In this document: positions 1-8,890 of the stretch, piece by piece | How the letters are laid out: each line of letters starts with the position of its first letter | Position numbering within the stretch: position 1 is the first letter of the stretch | Source of the DNA: Kluyvera genomosp. 3 | GTDB lineage: Bacteria > Pseudomonadota > Gammaproteobacteria > Enterobacterales > Enterobacteriaceae | Assembly: GCA_002211745.1 (NCBI GenBank) | Contig: CP022114.1 | Location: 3,256,645 to 3,320,644 of the forward strand | Direction of reading: 5' to 3' | DNA length: 64,000 nucleotides | Translations under genes and position numbers: made by a program | The notes under the pieces: model-generated | Told to the model about the DNA's origin: nothing | Database searches by the model: none | What the model saw: the letters and a program-made list of their open reading frames with translations, nothing else

Positions 1-1
1 T

Positions 2-406
2 ATTGGCGGCCTCCAGGGCGGCAAACGCGATTTGCCGCATGAAGCGATTCAGAATGCCACCAAATCCTGCCACGGTCTGTTCCCGAAACGCCTGGTCATG
101 GAAGCTGTATGCCGCTTTGCTGAACGCCTGCACGTGGATCAGATCCTGGCCGTCAGTAACGATGTGCACATTTTCCGCGGCGAACGCTACCAGGATAAGA
201 ATAAAAAGATTCTTTCCGATTACGACACGTTTTGGGAAGCGGTGGGCGGCGAGCGCGACAACGAGGGCTACTTCCATATTCCGGTTGCCATCGCCCGCAA
301 GGATATTGCTGAAATCGCAAGTAAAAAACGTGCGGAATATCGCCGTCGCTATGAACTGATGTATGCAATTCAAAGCCAAATGTCGGGCTTATTCCATCAG
401 CCTTAA
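2..406 (+). CDS. YbjX/VirK-like protein (DUF535), C-terminal part
   Basis: The reading frame is already open at base 2 and runs to the TAA at 404-406, so the 5' part lies outside the window. It encodes about 134 residues containing the conserved blocks KSCHGLFPKRL and ASKKRAEYRRRY. Both recur in the next gene, so the two are tandem paralogues. The family is DUF535 (VirK/YbjX/SomA), in which PhoP control and roles in envelope stress or peptide resistance are reported for some enteric members. The biochemical activity is unknown. In E. coli a single ybjX sits next to ybjD, which matches this position. I am sure of the family but not which copy is the ybjX orthologue. Confidence 0.85.
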   Translation: MGGLQGGKRDLPHEAIQNATKSCHGLFPKRLVMEAVCRFAERLHVDQILAVSNDVHIFRGERYQDKNKKILSDYDTFWEAVGGERDNEGYFHIPVAIARKDIAEIASKKRAEYRRRYELMYAIQSQMSGLFHQP

Positions 407-412
407 TGTAAA

Positions 413-444
413 TTTCTGCGCGCTGAACCATCAGCGCGTAGAAA
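413..444. terminator. Stem-loop after the first YbjX-like gene
   Basis: The arms at 413-426 and 431-444 pair over about 14 bp with one G-T pair around the loop ACCA. It sits just after the stop at 406. Only A residues follow on the plus strand, so it could end plus-strand transcripts weakly or stabilise the 3' end. Confidence 0.5.
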
Positions 445-515
445 ACAGCTAAAAATGAGCATCACCAAACTTAAACCATTCATAAACAAAATATAATCTT
501 CACATTCTTTGCATT

Positions 516-544
516 TGTTGAAATTACGTTGAAGGTTCCGTTGA
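516..544 (+). promoter_or_regulatory. Triple direct repeat, PhoP-box-like
   Basis: Three copies of (T/C)GTTGA start at 516, 527 and 539, so they are spaced 11 and 12 bp apart, one helical turn. PhoP boxes are direct repeats of (T/G)GTTTA spaced by 5 bp. The first two copies here match that spacing and differ at one base each. The repeat lies 37-65 bp before the second YbjX-like gene, a family with PhoP-regulated members. The assignment to PhoP is inference. Confidence 0.4.
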
Positions 545-580
545 TTAAATAGGCAAAACCTCCTTAACGAGATTTTTCCT

Positions 581-1536
581 ATGTCGAGCCTTGTCGATTT
601 TTCCGCGTCCGCGCATCCACAACCTGAATCCAGCTGGCACCTTTTTCGGCTACTGTCGACCGGCACGCTTGCGCCCGGCCGTGCGTGGAAAAACCCGGCG
701 TACCGACGTAAATTCCTACTGCGCTCGCTGAGCACGCCGCGAATGACCGGTAAACTGCTGGGCAGTCTGGCGAAACAACCGCAGCTGATGCAAATTCTGA
801 ACGTACAGCCCGGCCTGCCGTGCCGACTGCATCGACCTTGGCTGTGTACACACCTGAGCCACCAACAAACCATTGATGCGCTGTGCTGGCACTACCAGCA
901 GTTGCTGGCCAGGCTGCCGGAAAATGTCGCCAATCATTATCTTTCCCACGCGGCGCGCTGCTGACCACGCTTAGTGGTAAAGACGGACAGCAATACAGCA
1001 TTCGTCTGTGCGCGGATGCAATGCTGGATAAAGAAGGCGAAGCGACGATTGTTTTCCAGGACGAAAACGACACCGTGCTGGCGGAACTGACGTTTACGCT
1101 GTGCCAGTACAACGGGGTAGACACGTTCTTTGTCGGCGGCCTGCAAGGGGCGAAAGCGGACGTGCCGCACCAGCTGATTCAGGCCGCCACCAAAGCCTGC
1201 CACGGCTTATTCCCGAAACGTCTGGTGGTGGATGCGCTGTTAACCCTGGGGTCACTGCTGTCCGTTGCTCACGTGCGTGCCGTCAGCAACGAAACGCACA
1301 TCTATCGCAGCCTGCGCTACCGCCATAAAAAACGCGGCAAGCTGCATGCCGACTACAACAGTTTCTGGGCGTCGTTGGGAGCACAGGCCGACGAGGAAGG
1401 TGATTACGTTTTACCGCTGACGCTGGCGCGTAAAACGATGGAAGAGATTGCCAGCAAGAAGCGCGCGGAGTACCGCCGTCGCTATGCGCTGCTGGACGAG
1501 CTCCAGCAGCAAATTACCGAAACAGTCCAGCGTTAA
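581..1536 (+). CDS. Second YbjX/VirK-like protein (DUF535), frame interrupted
   Basis: This is a full-length DUF535 protein of about 318 residues once a single-base loss near 945-955 is allowed for. The first frame covers residues 1 to about 122, then the frame beginning LLTTLSGKDGQQ continues to the TAA at 1534-1536. Conserved blocks KACHGLFPKRL and ASKKRAEYRRRY are shared with the gene upstream. The stop overlaps the stop of ybjD on the other strand. Start ATG 581 gives the familiar N-terminus; its ribosome site is weak. Function is unknown beyond the family's link to envelope stress. The shift sits in a G/C-rich run and is probably a sequence error. Confidence 0.82.
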
Positions 1537-3185
1537 TCCGCTTTCCCGCGCGCCAGCCAGACGACGCGGGAAAACATTTTCTTCAGCAGGGGCGGAACGG
1601 CTTCAATACCGCGCCGCCCGGCTTCCATCGCCACTTCAATCGCCAGATCGGGTTTCGATGAACGGTGAATCGCTTTGGTGATCACCCGGCGCATATTCAT
1701 CGGGATGTTTTCCGGCAATTGCGCCACGCGGTGATAAACGCTGGAAAAACCCTGCCGGTACATAAAGTGTTCCATATCCGGCGCGGGCAACGTCGTCAGG
1801 TGATGATGTTCGGCTTCACGATCGTTGTTGAGCAGGCTGCGCACCGTGGCCGCATATTTTTTTCCTGCCTCATCCCATCGACCAGCACGTGCCACTCTAT
1901 CCCCATTCGACGAGCGAATTTAATCAACGGTTTGAGTCCGGACTGGGCAAACTCAATCACTTTGACCCTTCAGCATCGAAATGGTGCCCGCACTGGCGCG
2001 CCAGCTCGTTAATCACCCAGGTTTCGGTTTCACCTTCCACCAGCAGCCAGCAGCGCGCAAACAGCGATGAGGCGCGATTAAAACGAATGTGGAACGAAAT
2101 GCGGCGACTGTCTTCGGCGTTCATTCCCTCCGGCCCAGCCGCCATGCCGATACGCGGGAGGACTCACGGACCAGACGGCAAACGTTCTGCATCGGCGTGA
2201 GCGACAACAGCTCACCGGAGTTGGTGGTCGCCACACGCTGTAATGGCAGCAAGTTCAGCAGATTCCATGCCACCGACAGCATAATCGGATGCAGCCGCGT
2301 TTCCGGGTCCTCCACGAGCAGCAGCGGACGCGCGTCTCTATCGAGTTTGACCGTCCCTTCGCCTGCAGCAGCGTCGCGAACATGCCCAGCAGGATCACCC
2401 GGTGATTGCGCGCGCCGGGCTTGTCGATCATACGGTTAATCAAATCCAGATAGCGCCAACTGCGCTGCTCGTCGTGCGAGCGACGGCGCATCAAGCGTTG
2501 AATCGCCGGGCCAGAGCCCTGCTCAGAGAAGTAGTGCTCCAGCAGTTGTCCCATCGCCGCCAGCCCTGGCGTATCTGACCATCGCTGAGATTCTGCGGGC
2601 TCGTCACCAGCTCGCGGGAAAGGTAATCGAGCTGGCGCGCGGTGATTTCAACGTCAGGCACATCCGGCACGGTGCCGCTGCGGATGCGGCGCATAAAACG
2701 GGCATCACGCAGGCGCAGTACGGGCATCAGGCGAATCAACTCGCGCGCCTGGCCGTCAATATCGTCAATGTCCAACGCCTGACCATCGCTGTCGATAAAG
2801 CTACGGAGCGTCAGCACGCTACCGTCGGCGGCCAGTTCACCCTCCAGGCGGTAGAAAATACGTCGAAAACCGTCGTCGCACAGCGTCCAGCAGTCGGAGA
2901 GCCCACGGTAGCGTCGGCCCGGTAGCGGCCGGGTTCGTTTTCGCGAAAAGTCAGTATGATGTGCAGATGGTGCTCACGTCCCTGCACATCGCCGGGCGGA
3001 AACCAGAAATCGTTATAGACAAAGTGATACAGCTCATCGTGCGGTGAAAGCAGCAGCGTCAGCGCGTCCAGCAGGCTCGATTTACCCCACGCGTTTTCGC
3101 CGATTAAGACGTTATTCTCCTCCAGCATCAACGATAATCGATTAATGCCGCGAAACCCTGCAATTTCGGTGCGCTCAAGAAGCAT
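1533..3185 (-). CDS. ybjD: OLD-family ATP-dependent endonuclease YbjD, frame interrupted
   Basis: The segments align in order with E. coli YbjD. The N-terminus starts at 3185 (MLLERTEIAGFRG) and carries the Walker A motif GENAWGKSS. The middle has LLVEDPETRLHP-type Walker B context near 2290, and the C-terminal half has the TOPRIM-like region LLVEGETETWVINEL near 2030. The C-terminus is LARGKAD. The OLD family couples an ABC-type ATPase to a TOPRIM nuclease; YbjD itself has no proven substrate. At least five single-base frame changes occur (near 2890, 2570, 2350, 2140 and 1900), mostly at G/C runs. The earlier ATG codons upstream are not conserved and were not used. Confidence 0.88.
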
Positions 3186-3557
3186 AACCCTCCGTAACAC
3201 GATAGCTGCCATCCCTTCGTTATCGGCAGTATAGCGGCATGCGTCGCACTTGACACCAGACTGGCACGCCGCTTGCGTACGGAGTGATGCTTTATTAACC
3301 GCTGAAAGTAATAAAGTGCGTTCTCTATCACCTTCCACGATTATTCCGAAAATAATGCACTACACTCTACTTCAAAGAATAAATTGCTCAAGGAATAACA
3401 CCACATTGTTTTGTATCAAAGTTCGGCTATTTATTTAACTGGTGAGGGATGACGTTCGTTTTTAAAATAATGAGGACTATGCCTGCCACCCATTTTGGTA
3501 GGGATATATTCAGTCGTCACCCTTTATGACGATAATAATTTTTAATTCGAGGTGGTT
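3186..3557. other. Intergenic region between divergent ybjD and aqpZ
   Basis: No long gene fits this 372-bp stretch, which is AT-richer than its flanks. It must hold the promoters of ybjD (leftward) and aqpZ (rightward). A small hairpin TCGTCA/TGACGA lies near 3513-3531. A 16-codon open frame (3479-3529) is listed separately. Confidence 0.5.
3479..3529 (+). CDS. Possible 16-residue leader ORF before aqpZ
   Basis: ATG at 3479 follows GAGG by five bases (TGAGGACTATG) and opens a 16-codon frame reading MPATHFGRDIFSRHPL, with a TGA at 3527-3529. It ends 28 bp before the aqpZ start and overlaps a small hairpin. It could be a translated leader or chance. I know of no named homologue. Conservation across related genomes would be the deciding evidence. 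Confidence 0.25.
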   Translation: MPATHFGRDIFSRHPL

Positions 3558-4249
3558 ATGTTTAGAAAATTGGCTGCAGAGTGCTTTGGCACCTTCTGGC
3601 TGGTATTTGGTGGTTGCGGTAGCGCCGTTCTGGCTGCAGCATTCCCGGAATTAGGGATTGGCTTTGCGGGCGTTGCGCTGGCGTTCGGTTTAACCGTTCT
3701 CACCATGGCATTTGCCGTTGGCCATATCTCTGGCGGCCATTTTAACCCGGCAGTGACCCTGGGCCTGTGGGCCGGCGGTCGTTTCCCGGCCAAAGAAGTG
3801 ATTGGCTATATTGTCGCACAGGTTGTCGGCGGGATTATCGCCGCTGCCGTATTGTATTTAATCGCCAGCGGTAAAGCGGGCTTTGACGCGGCAGCCAGCG
3901 GCTTCGCCTCCAACGGTTACGGCGAACATTCACCGGGCGGCTACTCAATGCTTTCCGCTATCGTGATTGAAATTGTACTGACCTGCGGCTTCCTGCTGGT
4001 GATCCACGGCGCAACCGACAAAAATGCCCGGCAGGCTTCGCACCGATCGCCATCGGCCTGGCGCTGACCCTGATTCACCTCATCAGCATTCCGGTAACTA
4101 ACACCTCCGTTAACCCGGCGCGTAGTACCGCGGTCGCTATTTTCCAGGGCGGCTGGGCGCTTGACCAGCTGTGGCTGTTCTGGGTGATGCCGATCATCGG
4201 CGGTATCCTGGGCGGCGTGATTTATCGCACCCTGCTGGAAAAGAAATAA
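3558..4249 (+). CDS. aqpZ: Aquaporin Z, water channel (one frame break)
   Basis: This is an inner-membrane aquaporin giving rapid water flux. The start [19 protein letters not shown], the first NPA box (HFNPAVTLG) and the second (TSVNPARST) are all present, with six hydrophobic helices as expected. Total length is about 230 residues, typical for AqpZ. The frame breaks near 4026, where GCCCGGCAGG should read with one more C to give [15 protein letters not shown]. The remainder then runs to TAA 4247-4249. ATG 3558 is preceded by GAGGTGG. A strong terminator follows at 4292. I regard the break as sequence error. Confidence 0.95.
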
Positions 4250-4291
4250 GCCTTCTGTAAACCGGGCATGGCGTGAATGCGCCAACCCGGC

Positions 4292-4327
4292 AAAGAAAGA
4301 CCCGGTAAAGCCGGGTCTTTCTTTTTT
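4292..4327 (+). terminator. Rho-independent terminator after aqpZ
   Basis: Arms at 4292-4305 and 4311-4324 are perfect 14-bp complements around the loop TAAAG, and the run of T continues to 4327. It lies 43 bp after the aqpZ stop and before lysO on the same strand, separating the two transcription units. The A-rich left arm would let it work in both directions. Confidence 0.92.
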
Positions 4328-4401
4328 CGCAGCTTTACTCGGTATGCGGTTTTCGGTAGTGTCTGTGCGCGATTTAAATACTACAAGGAAGCGTGTTCGT
4401 T

Positions 4402-5300
4402 ATGTTATCGGGACTGCTCATCATTCTGGTGCCGTTGGTTATCGGCTATCTGATTCCCTTACCCACCGCGGTGCGCTGCAGCTGATCAATCGCCTGCTCA
4501 GTTGGATTGTTTATCTGATTCTCTTCTTTATGGGGATCAGCCTGGCATTTCTGGATAATCTGGCAGCGAATCTATTATCTATCTTCCACTATTCTGCTAT
4601 TAGCATTGTGGTTATTTTACTTTGCAATATTGCGGCACTGCTGTGGCTGGAAAAAGTGTTGCCGTGGGGACATCCGCATCATCAGGAAAAATTACCCTCA
4701 CGCCTCGCGATGGCGCTGGAATCATTAAAGCTGTGCTTTGTGGTTATTGCCGGTTTTGTTCTCGGACTCAGCGGGCTTTCCTTTTTACAGCACGCCACCG
4801 ATGCCAGCGAATATACGCTCATTTTCTTGCTGTTCCTGGTCGGTATTCAGTTGAGAAACAGCGGCATGACCCTGCGACAAATTATTCTCAACCGCCGCGG
4901 CATGGTGATTGCGTTAGTCGTGGTGGCCAGTTCGATGGTTGCCGGCGTCATCAATGCGTTTCTGCTTGGTTTGCCCATTAAAACCGGTCTGGCGATGGCC
5001 TCCGGATTTGGCTGGTACTCGCTGTCCGGTATTCTGCTGACCGACGCCTACGGCCCGGTAATCGGTAGCGCCACCTTCTTTAATGACCTGGCGCGCGAAC
5101 TACTGGCCATTATGCTCATTCCCGGCCTGGTACGCCGCAGTCGCTCCACCGCGCTTGGCCTGTGCGGCGCCACCTCAATGGACTTCACCCTACCGGTCCT
5201 CCAGCGCTCCGGCGGCGTGGAAATGGTCCCTCCCGCTATCGTCCACGGCTTTATTCTTAGCCTGCTCGTACCGCTGATGATGGCCTTCTTCACCGCCTGA
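4402..5300 (+). CDS. lysO: L-lysine exporter LysO (YbjE), one frame break
   Basis: This is a polytopic inner-membrane protein matching E. coli LysO/YbjE along its whole length of about 299 residues. LysO exports L-lysine and its toxic analogues, and in E. coli its transcription is controlled by ArgP. ATG 4402 begins MLSGLLIILVPL. The frame shifts by one base near 4460, just after LIPL, and resumes at ALQLINRLLSW. Conserved blocks include ASGFGWYSLSGILLTDAYG and FFNDLAREL. AAGGA lies upstream of the ATG at a longer than usual distance. No recognisable lysine riboswitch was seen before it. Confidence 0.92.
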
Positions 5301-5335
5301 TACCTCCATGGCGGTAGCCTTCGCTGCCGCCAAAA

Positions 5336-5349
5336 TTGCGCTAAATCAA
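5336..5349. promoter_or_regulatory. FNR-like site upstream of hcp
   Basis: TTGCGCTAAATCAA matches the FNR consensus TTGAT-N4-ATCAA at 8 of 10 positions. Its centre is about 77 bp left of the centre of the NsrR-like site, which fits an activator upstream of the hcp promoter. In E. coli hcp is anaerobically activated by FNR. No binding evidence is available here. Confidence 0.55.
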
Positions 5350-5408
5350 CCTCCCTTTAAGTTGCACTAAAAATGCCTTTTCAAGGCTGAGTCTCAGGCT
5401 TACCCTTA

Positions 5409-5431
5409 AACATGTATATTAAATATAACTT
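5409..5431. promoter_or_regulatory. NsrR-like operator in the hcp promoter
   Basis: A 23-bp imperfect palindrome (half AACATGTATATT, centre A at 5420, half AATATAACTT) resembles the 11-1-11 site of the nitric-oxide-sensing repressor NsrR. It ends 17 bp before the hcp ATG, so it would overlap the promoter or start site and block transcription. In E. coli hcp-hcr is among the most strongly NsrR-repressed operons. Confidence 0.55.
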
Positions 5432-5447
5432 TAAAAAGGTGTGACCC

Positions 5448-7100
5448 ATGTTTTGTGTGCAATGTGAACAAACCATCCGTACTCCGGCAGGGAACGGCTG
5501 CTCTTACGCTCAGGGTATGTGTGGTAAGACGGCTGAAACGTCCGATCTGCAGGATCTGCTGATTGCGTCTTTGCAAGGTCTGTCCGCATGGGCGGTGAAG
5601 GCGCGTGAATACGGCATCATCAACCACGACGTTGATAACTTCGCCCCGCGCGCGTTCTTCTCCACTCTGACCAACGTTAACTTCGACTCTCCGCGTATCG
5701 TGGGCTACGCCCGTGAAGCGATTGCCCTGCGTGAAGCGCTGAAAGCGCAGTGCCTGACCAAAGACGCTAACGCCACCGTCGATAACCCGATGGCTGACCT
5801 TCAACTGGTCAGTAACGATCTGGGCGATCTGCAAAAACAGGCGGCGGAATTTACCCCGAACAAAGACAAAGCCACCATCGGTGAGAACATTCTCGGTCTG
5901 CGCCTGCTGTGCCTGTACGGTCTGAAAGGCGCGGCGGCGTACATGGAACACGCGCATGTGCTTGGCCAGTACGACAACGACATCTACGCGCAGTACCACA
6001 AAATCATGGCGTGGCTGGGCACCTGGCCTACCGATATGAACGCTCTGCTGGAGTGCTCTATGGAAATCGGCCAGATGAACTTCAAAGTGATGAGCATTCT
6101 GGATGCCGGCGAAACCACCAAATACGGCCACCCGACCCCGACTCAGGTCAACGTGAAAGCCACTGAAGGTAAGTGCATCCTGATCTCCGGTCACGACCTG
6201 AAAGATCTCTACAACCTGCTGGAACAAACCGAAGGCACCGGCGTTAACGTCTATACCCACGGTGAAATGCTGCCAGCGCACGGCTACCCGGAACTGCGTA
6301 AGTTCAAACACCTGATCGGTAACTACGGCAGCGGCTGGCAGAATCAGCAGGTTGAATTCGCCCGCTTCCCAGGACCGATCGTGATGACCTCTAACTGCAT
6401 CATCGACCCAACCGTTGGCGCCTACGACGACCGTATCTGGACCCGTAGCATCGTCGGCTGGCCGGGCGTGAGCCACCTGGAAGGCGATGACTTCGGTCCG
6501 GTTATCGCGCAGGCCCAGCAGATGGCAGGCTTCCCGTACAGCGAAATTCCGCACCTGATCACCGTAGGTTTCGGTCGTCAGACCCTACTGGGCGCGGCTG
6601 ATACCCTGATTGACCTGGTGAGCCGTGAAAAACTGCGTCACATCTTCCTGGTGGGCGGCTGCGACGGCGCGCGCGGCGAACGTAACTACTTCACCGACTT
6701 CGCCACCAGCGTGCCGGACGACTGCCTGATCCTGACTCTGGCCTGCGGTAAATACCGTTTCAACAAACTGGAGTTCGGCGATATCGAAGGTCTGCCGCGT
6801 CTGGTCGATGCCGGTCAGTGTAACGATGCTTACTCTGCCATCATCCTGGCGGTCACTCTGGCAGAGAAACTGGGCTGTGGCGTCAACGATCTGCCGCTGT
6901 CGCTGGTGCTCTCCTGGTTTGAACAGAAAGCGATTGTGATTCTGCTGACCCTGCTGTCGCTGGGCGTGAAAAACATCGTTACTGGCCCGACGGCGCCAGG
7001 CTTCTTCACGCCGGACCTGCTGGCTGTGCTCAACGAGAAATTTGGTCTGCGTTCCGTGACCACCGTTGAAGAAGATATGAAGCAGCTGCTGAGCGCGTAA
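5448..7100 (+). CDS. hcp: Hydroxylamine reductase / hybrid cluster protein Hcp
   Basis: This is an intact 550-residue cytoplasmic iron-sulfur protein. The N-terminal cysteines Cys3, Cys6, Cys18 and Cys25 (MFCVQCEQT, then CSYAQGMCG) bind the [2Fe-2S]/[4Fe-4S] cluster of class II Hcp. Downstream residues in [22 protein letters not shown] and the GQCND block form the hybrid Fe-S-O site. It is proposed to act as a high-affinity nitric oxide reductase and to initiate protein S-nitrosylation in E. coli. ATG 5448 follows AAGGTG at a good distance. The stop is 10 bp from hcr, its dedicated reductase, with a GGAG ribosome site between them. Confidence 0.97.
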   Translation: MFCVQCEQTIRTPAGNGCSYAQGMCGKTAETSDLQDLLIASLQGLSAWAVKAREYGIINHDVDNFAPRAFFSTLTNVNFDSPRIVGYAREAIALREALKAQCLTKDANATVDNPMADLQLVSNDLGDLQKQAAEFTPNKDKATIGENILGLRLLCLYGLKGAAAYMEHAHVLGQYDNDIYAQYHKIMAWLGTWPTDMNALLECSMEIGQMNFKVMSILDAGETTKYGHPTPTQVNVKATEGKCILISGHDLKDLYNLLEQTEGTGVNVYTHGEMLPAHGYPELRKFKHLIGNYGSGWQNQQVEFARFPGPIVMTSNCIIDPTVGAYDDRIWTRSIVGWPGVSHLEGDDFGPVIAQAQQMAGFPYSEIPHLITVGFGRQTLLGAADTLIDLVSREKLRHIFLVGGCDGARGERNYFTDFATSVPDDCLILTLACGKYRFNKLEFGDIEGLPRLVDAGQCNDAYSAIILAVTLAEKLGCGVNDLPLSLVLSWFEQKAIVILLTLLSLGVKNIVTGPTAPGFFTPDLLAVLNEKFGLRSVTTVEEDMKQLLSA

Positions 7101-7110
7101 GGAGTAAAGA

Positions 7111-8079
7111 ATGACAATGCCAACTCATCAGTGCCCATGGAGGATGCAGGTTCATCACATCCATCAGGAAACGCCGGATGTATGGACCATTTCGTTGCTG
7201 TGCCACGACTATTATCCGTACCGCGCCGGGCAGTACGCACTGGTCAGCGTGCGCAACTCAGCGGAGACCCTGCGTGCTTACACCATTTCGTCTACGCCGG
7301 GAGTCAGCGAGTACATCACGCTGACCGTTCGCCGCATTGACGATGGCGCAGGTTCACAGTGGCTGACTCGTGACGTGAAACGCGGCGATTATATCTGGCT
7401 GTCCGATGCCATGGGCGATTTCATCTGCGAAGACAAAGCGGATGACAAATTCCTGATGCTGGCGGCTGGCTGTGGCGTGACGCCAATCATGTCTATGCGT
7501 CGCTGGTTGGCGAAGTACCGTCCGCAGGCCGATGTGCAGGTGATCTTTAACGTCCGTTCGCCGGAAGATGTGATCTTCGCCGACGAATGGCGTCAGTATC
7601 CGGTCACCCTGGTGGCGGAAAACAACGCCACCCACGGTTTTGTCTCCGGTCGTCTGAGCACCGAGTTGCTGAAAAGCGTACCGGATCTGGCGTCTCGCAC
7701 CGTGATGACCTGTGGCCCGGCACCGTATATGGAGCTTGTCGAAAAAGAAGTGAAAGCGCTGGGCGTGACCCGCTTCTTTAAAGAGAAGTTCTTCACCCCG
7801 GTTGCCGACGCGGCCACCAGCGGCCTGAAGTTCACCAAACTGCAGCCAGCGAAAGAGTTCTACTCTCCGGTTGGTACTACCTTGCTGGACGCGCTGGAAA
7901 GCAACAAGGTGCCAGTGGTGGCGGCCTGCCGTGCAGGCGTATGCGGCTGCTGCAAAACCAAGGTGGTTTCCGGTGACTATACGGTCACCAGCACTATGAC
8001 GTTAAGCGATGCGGAAATTGCCGACGGGTACGTGCTGGCGTGTTCCTGCCATCCGCAGGGTGATTTAGTGCTGGCGTAG
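7111..8079 (+). CDS. hcr: NADH:Hcp oxidoreductase Hcr
   Basis: This is an intact 322-residue two-domain reductase that passes electrons from NADH to Hcp. The N-terminal FAD domain shows RAYTISSTPG (flavin binding, near residues 51-60) and the NAD domain shows GCGVTPIMSM. The C-terminal plant-type [2Fe-2S] ferredoxin domain has the cysteine spacing ACRAGVCGCCKTK followed by a final CSC near residue 313. ATG 7111 has GGAG eight bases upstream and the gene is translationally close to hcp. A rho-independent terminator at 8102 ends the operon. Confidence 0.96.
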   Translation: MTMPTHQCPWRMQVHHIHQETPDVWTISLLCHDYYPYRAGQYALVSVRNSAETLRAYTISSTPGVSEYITLTVRRIDDGAGSQWLTRDVKRGDYIWLSDAMGDFICEDKADDKFLMLAAGCGVTPIMSMRRWLAKYRPQADVQVIFNVRSPEDVIFADEWRQYPVTLVAENNATHGFVSGRLSTELLKSVPDLASRTVMTCGPAPYMELVEKEVKALGVTRFFKEKFFTPVADAATSGLKFTKLQPAKEFYSPVGTTLLDALESNKVPVVAACRAGVCGCCKTKVVSGDYTVTSTMTLSDAEIADGYVLACSCHPQGDLVLA

Positions 8080-8101
8080 CAATTCAGTCCACGCGGTAAC
8101 C

Positions 8102-8133
8102 AAGCCGTCCGGTAATGCCGGGCGGCTTTTTTT
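8102..8133 (+). terminator. Terminator of the hcp-hcr operon
   Basis: Arms at 8102-8112 and 8118-8128 pair over 11 bp with one G-T pair, loop TAATG, followed by TTTTT to 8133. It lies 22 bp after the hcr stop. Confidence 0.9.
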
Positions 8134-8302
8134 GCTCTCTCCATGACCCTAACTGAGTCACTTCGGCAATATCCTGCAACCTGGCGCGCATTAGATATAC
8201 TTCAAAGGTGGGTGATGCTATCCAACGTATTCCCCGCGCATTTCATCTATCGTTAGCGAATATGATGACATTTTCATCATAAATCAGTCATAGGAGTGGA
8301 AG

Positions 8303-8752
8303 ATGGGATTATTAAGTTTTGTCAAAGAAGCGGGTGAGAAAATCTGGGATGCCGTGTCCGGCGGCAGTAAAGAAGATCAGGCCGACAAGCTGAAGAAACA
8401 TATTGATAGTCTTAATCTGCCGGGTGCTGAAAAGGTCAATATCGCGGTGGCGGACGATGGCACCGCGACGGTGACGGGGGACGTCGGTTCGCAGGAAGAT
8501 AAAGAAAAAATTCTGGTCGCGGTCGGTAACGTCACCGGGATTGGTCAGGTCAATGACAGTGTCAACGTCACGCAAAGCGGAAACGAGAGTCGCTATTACA
8601 CGGTGAAATCTGGCGACACCCTGAGCGCAATCTCAAAAGCCATGTACGGTTCTGCCAACGACTATCAGCGTATTTTCGAAGCCAATAAGCCTATGCTGAC
8701 GCACCCGGACAAAATCTATCCCGGCCAGGTACTAATTATTCCGGCGAAGTAG
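8303..8752 (+). CDS. BON-LysM protein, Kbp (YgaU) paralogue
   Basis: This intact protein has 149 residues, the same length as E. coli Kbp/YgaU, the cytoplasmic potassium-binding protein. The N-terminus [18 protein letters not shown] matches that family. A BON domain follows at about 35-90 ([18 protein letters not shown]), then a LysM domain at about 98-147 ([23 protein letters not shown]). No signal peptide is visible. In E. coli kbp is not in this neighbourhood, so this may be an additional copy or the only copy moved here. AGGAG lies before ATG 8303. It is followed by the FAD-binding gene on the same strand. A potassium role is inferred from homology. Confidence 0.88.
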   Translation: MGLLSFVKEAGEKIWDAVSGGSKEDQADKLKKHIDSLNLPGAEKVNIAVADDGTATVTGDVGSQEDKEKILVAVGNVTGIGQVNDSVNVTQSGNESRYYTVKSGDTLSAISKAMYGSANDYQRIFEANKPMLTHPDKIYPGQVLIIPAK

Positions 8753-8890
8753 CCATTTCCGCCTGGGGAGATTTTGTGAAAAATGTCAGGCTCCGCGCGC
8801 ACTGCGGCAAGGTCAGGCATTTTCTCCACATCAGGAGCGACACCGCCTCCTCCTCCACCGCATCGAACCAGAACAAAACAAGGGACGACT

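Noticed and set aside
1533-3185. ybjD read as a pseudogene because of many frame breaks
   Set aside because: The same kind of single G/C loss affects essential and housekeeping genes throughout the window, so sequence error is the better explanation.
5406-6554. A 382-codon open frame on the minus strand opposite hcp
   Set aside because: It lies wholly inside the conserved hcp gene and has the composition of an antisense frame in GC-rich DNA, with no ribosome site or known family.
8783-8890. N-terminal extension of the FAD protein to 8783, with a run of prolines
   Set aside because: ATG 8891 starts the dinucleotide motif at the normal distance and has AAGGGA before it. The extension looks like untranslated leader.
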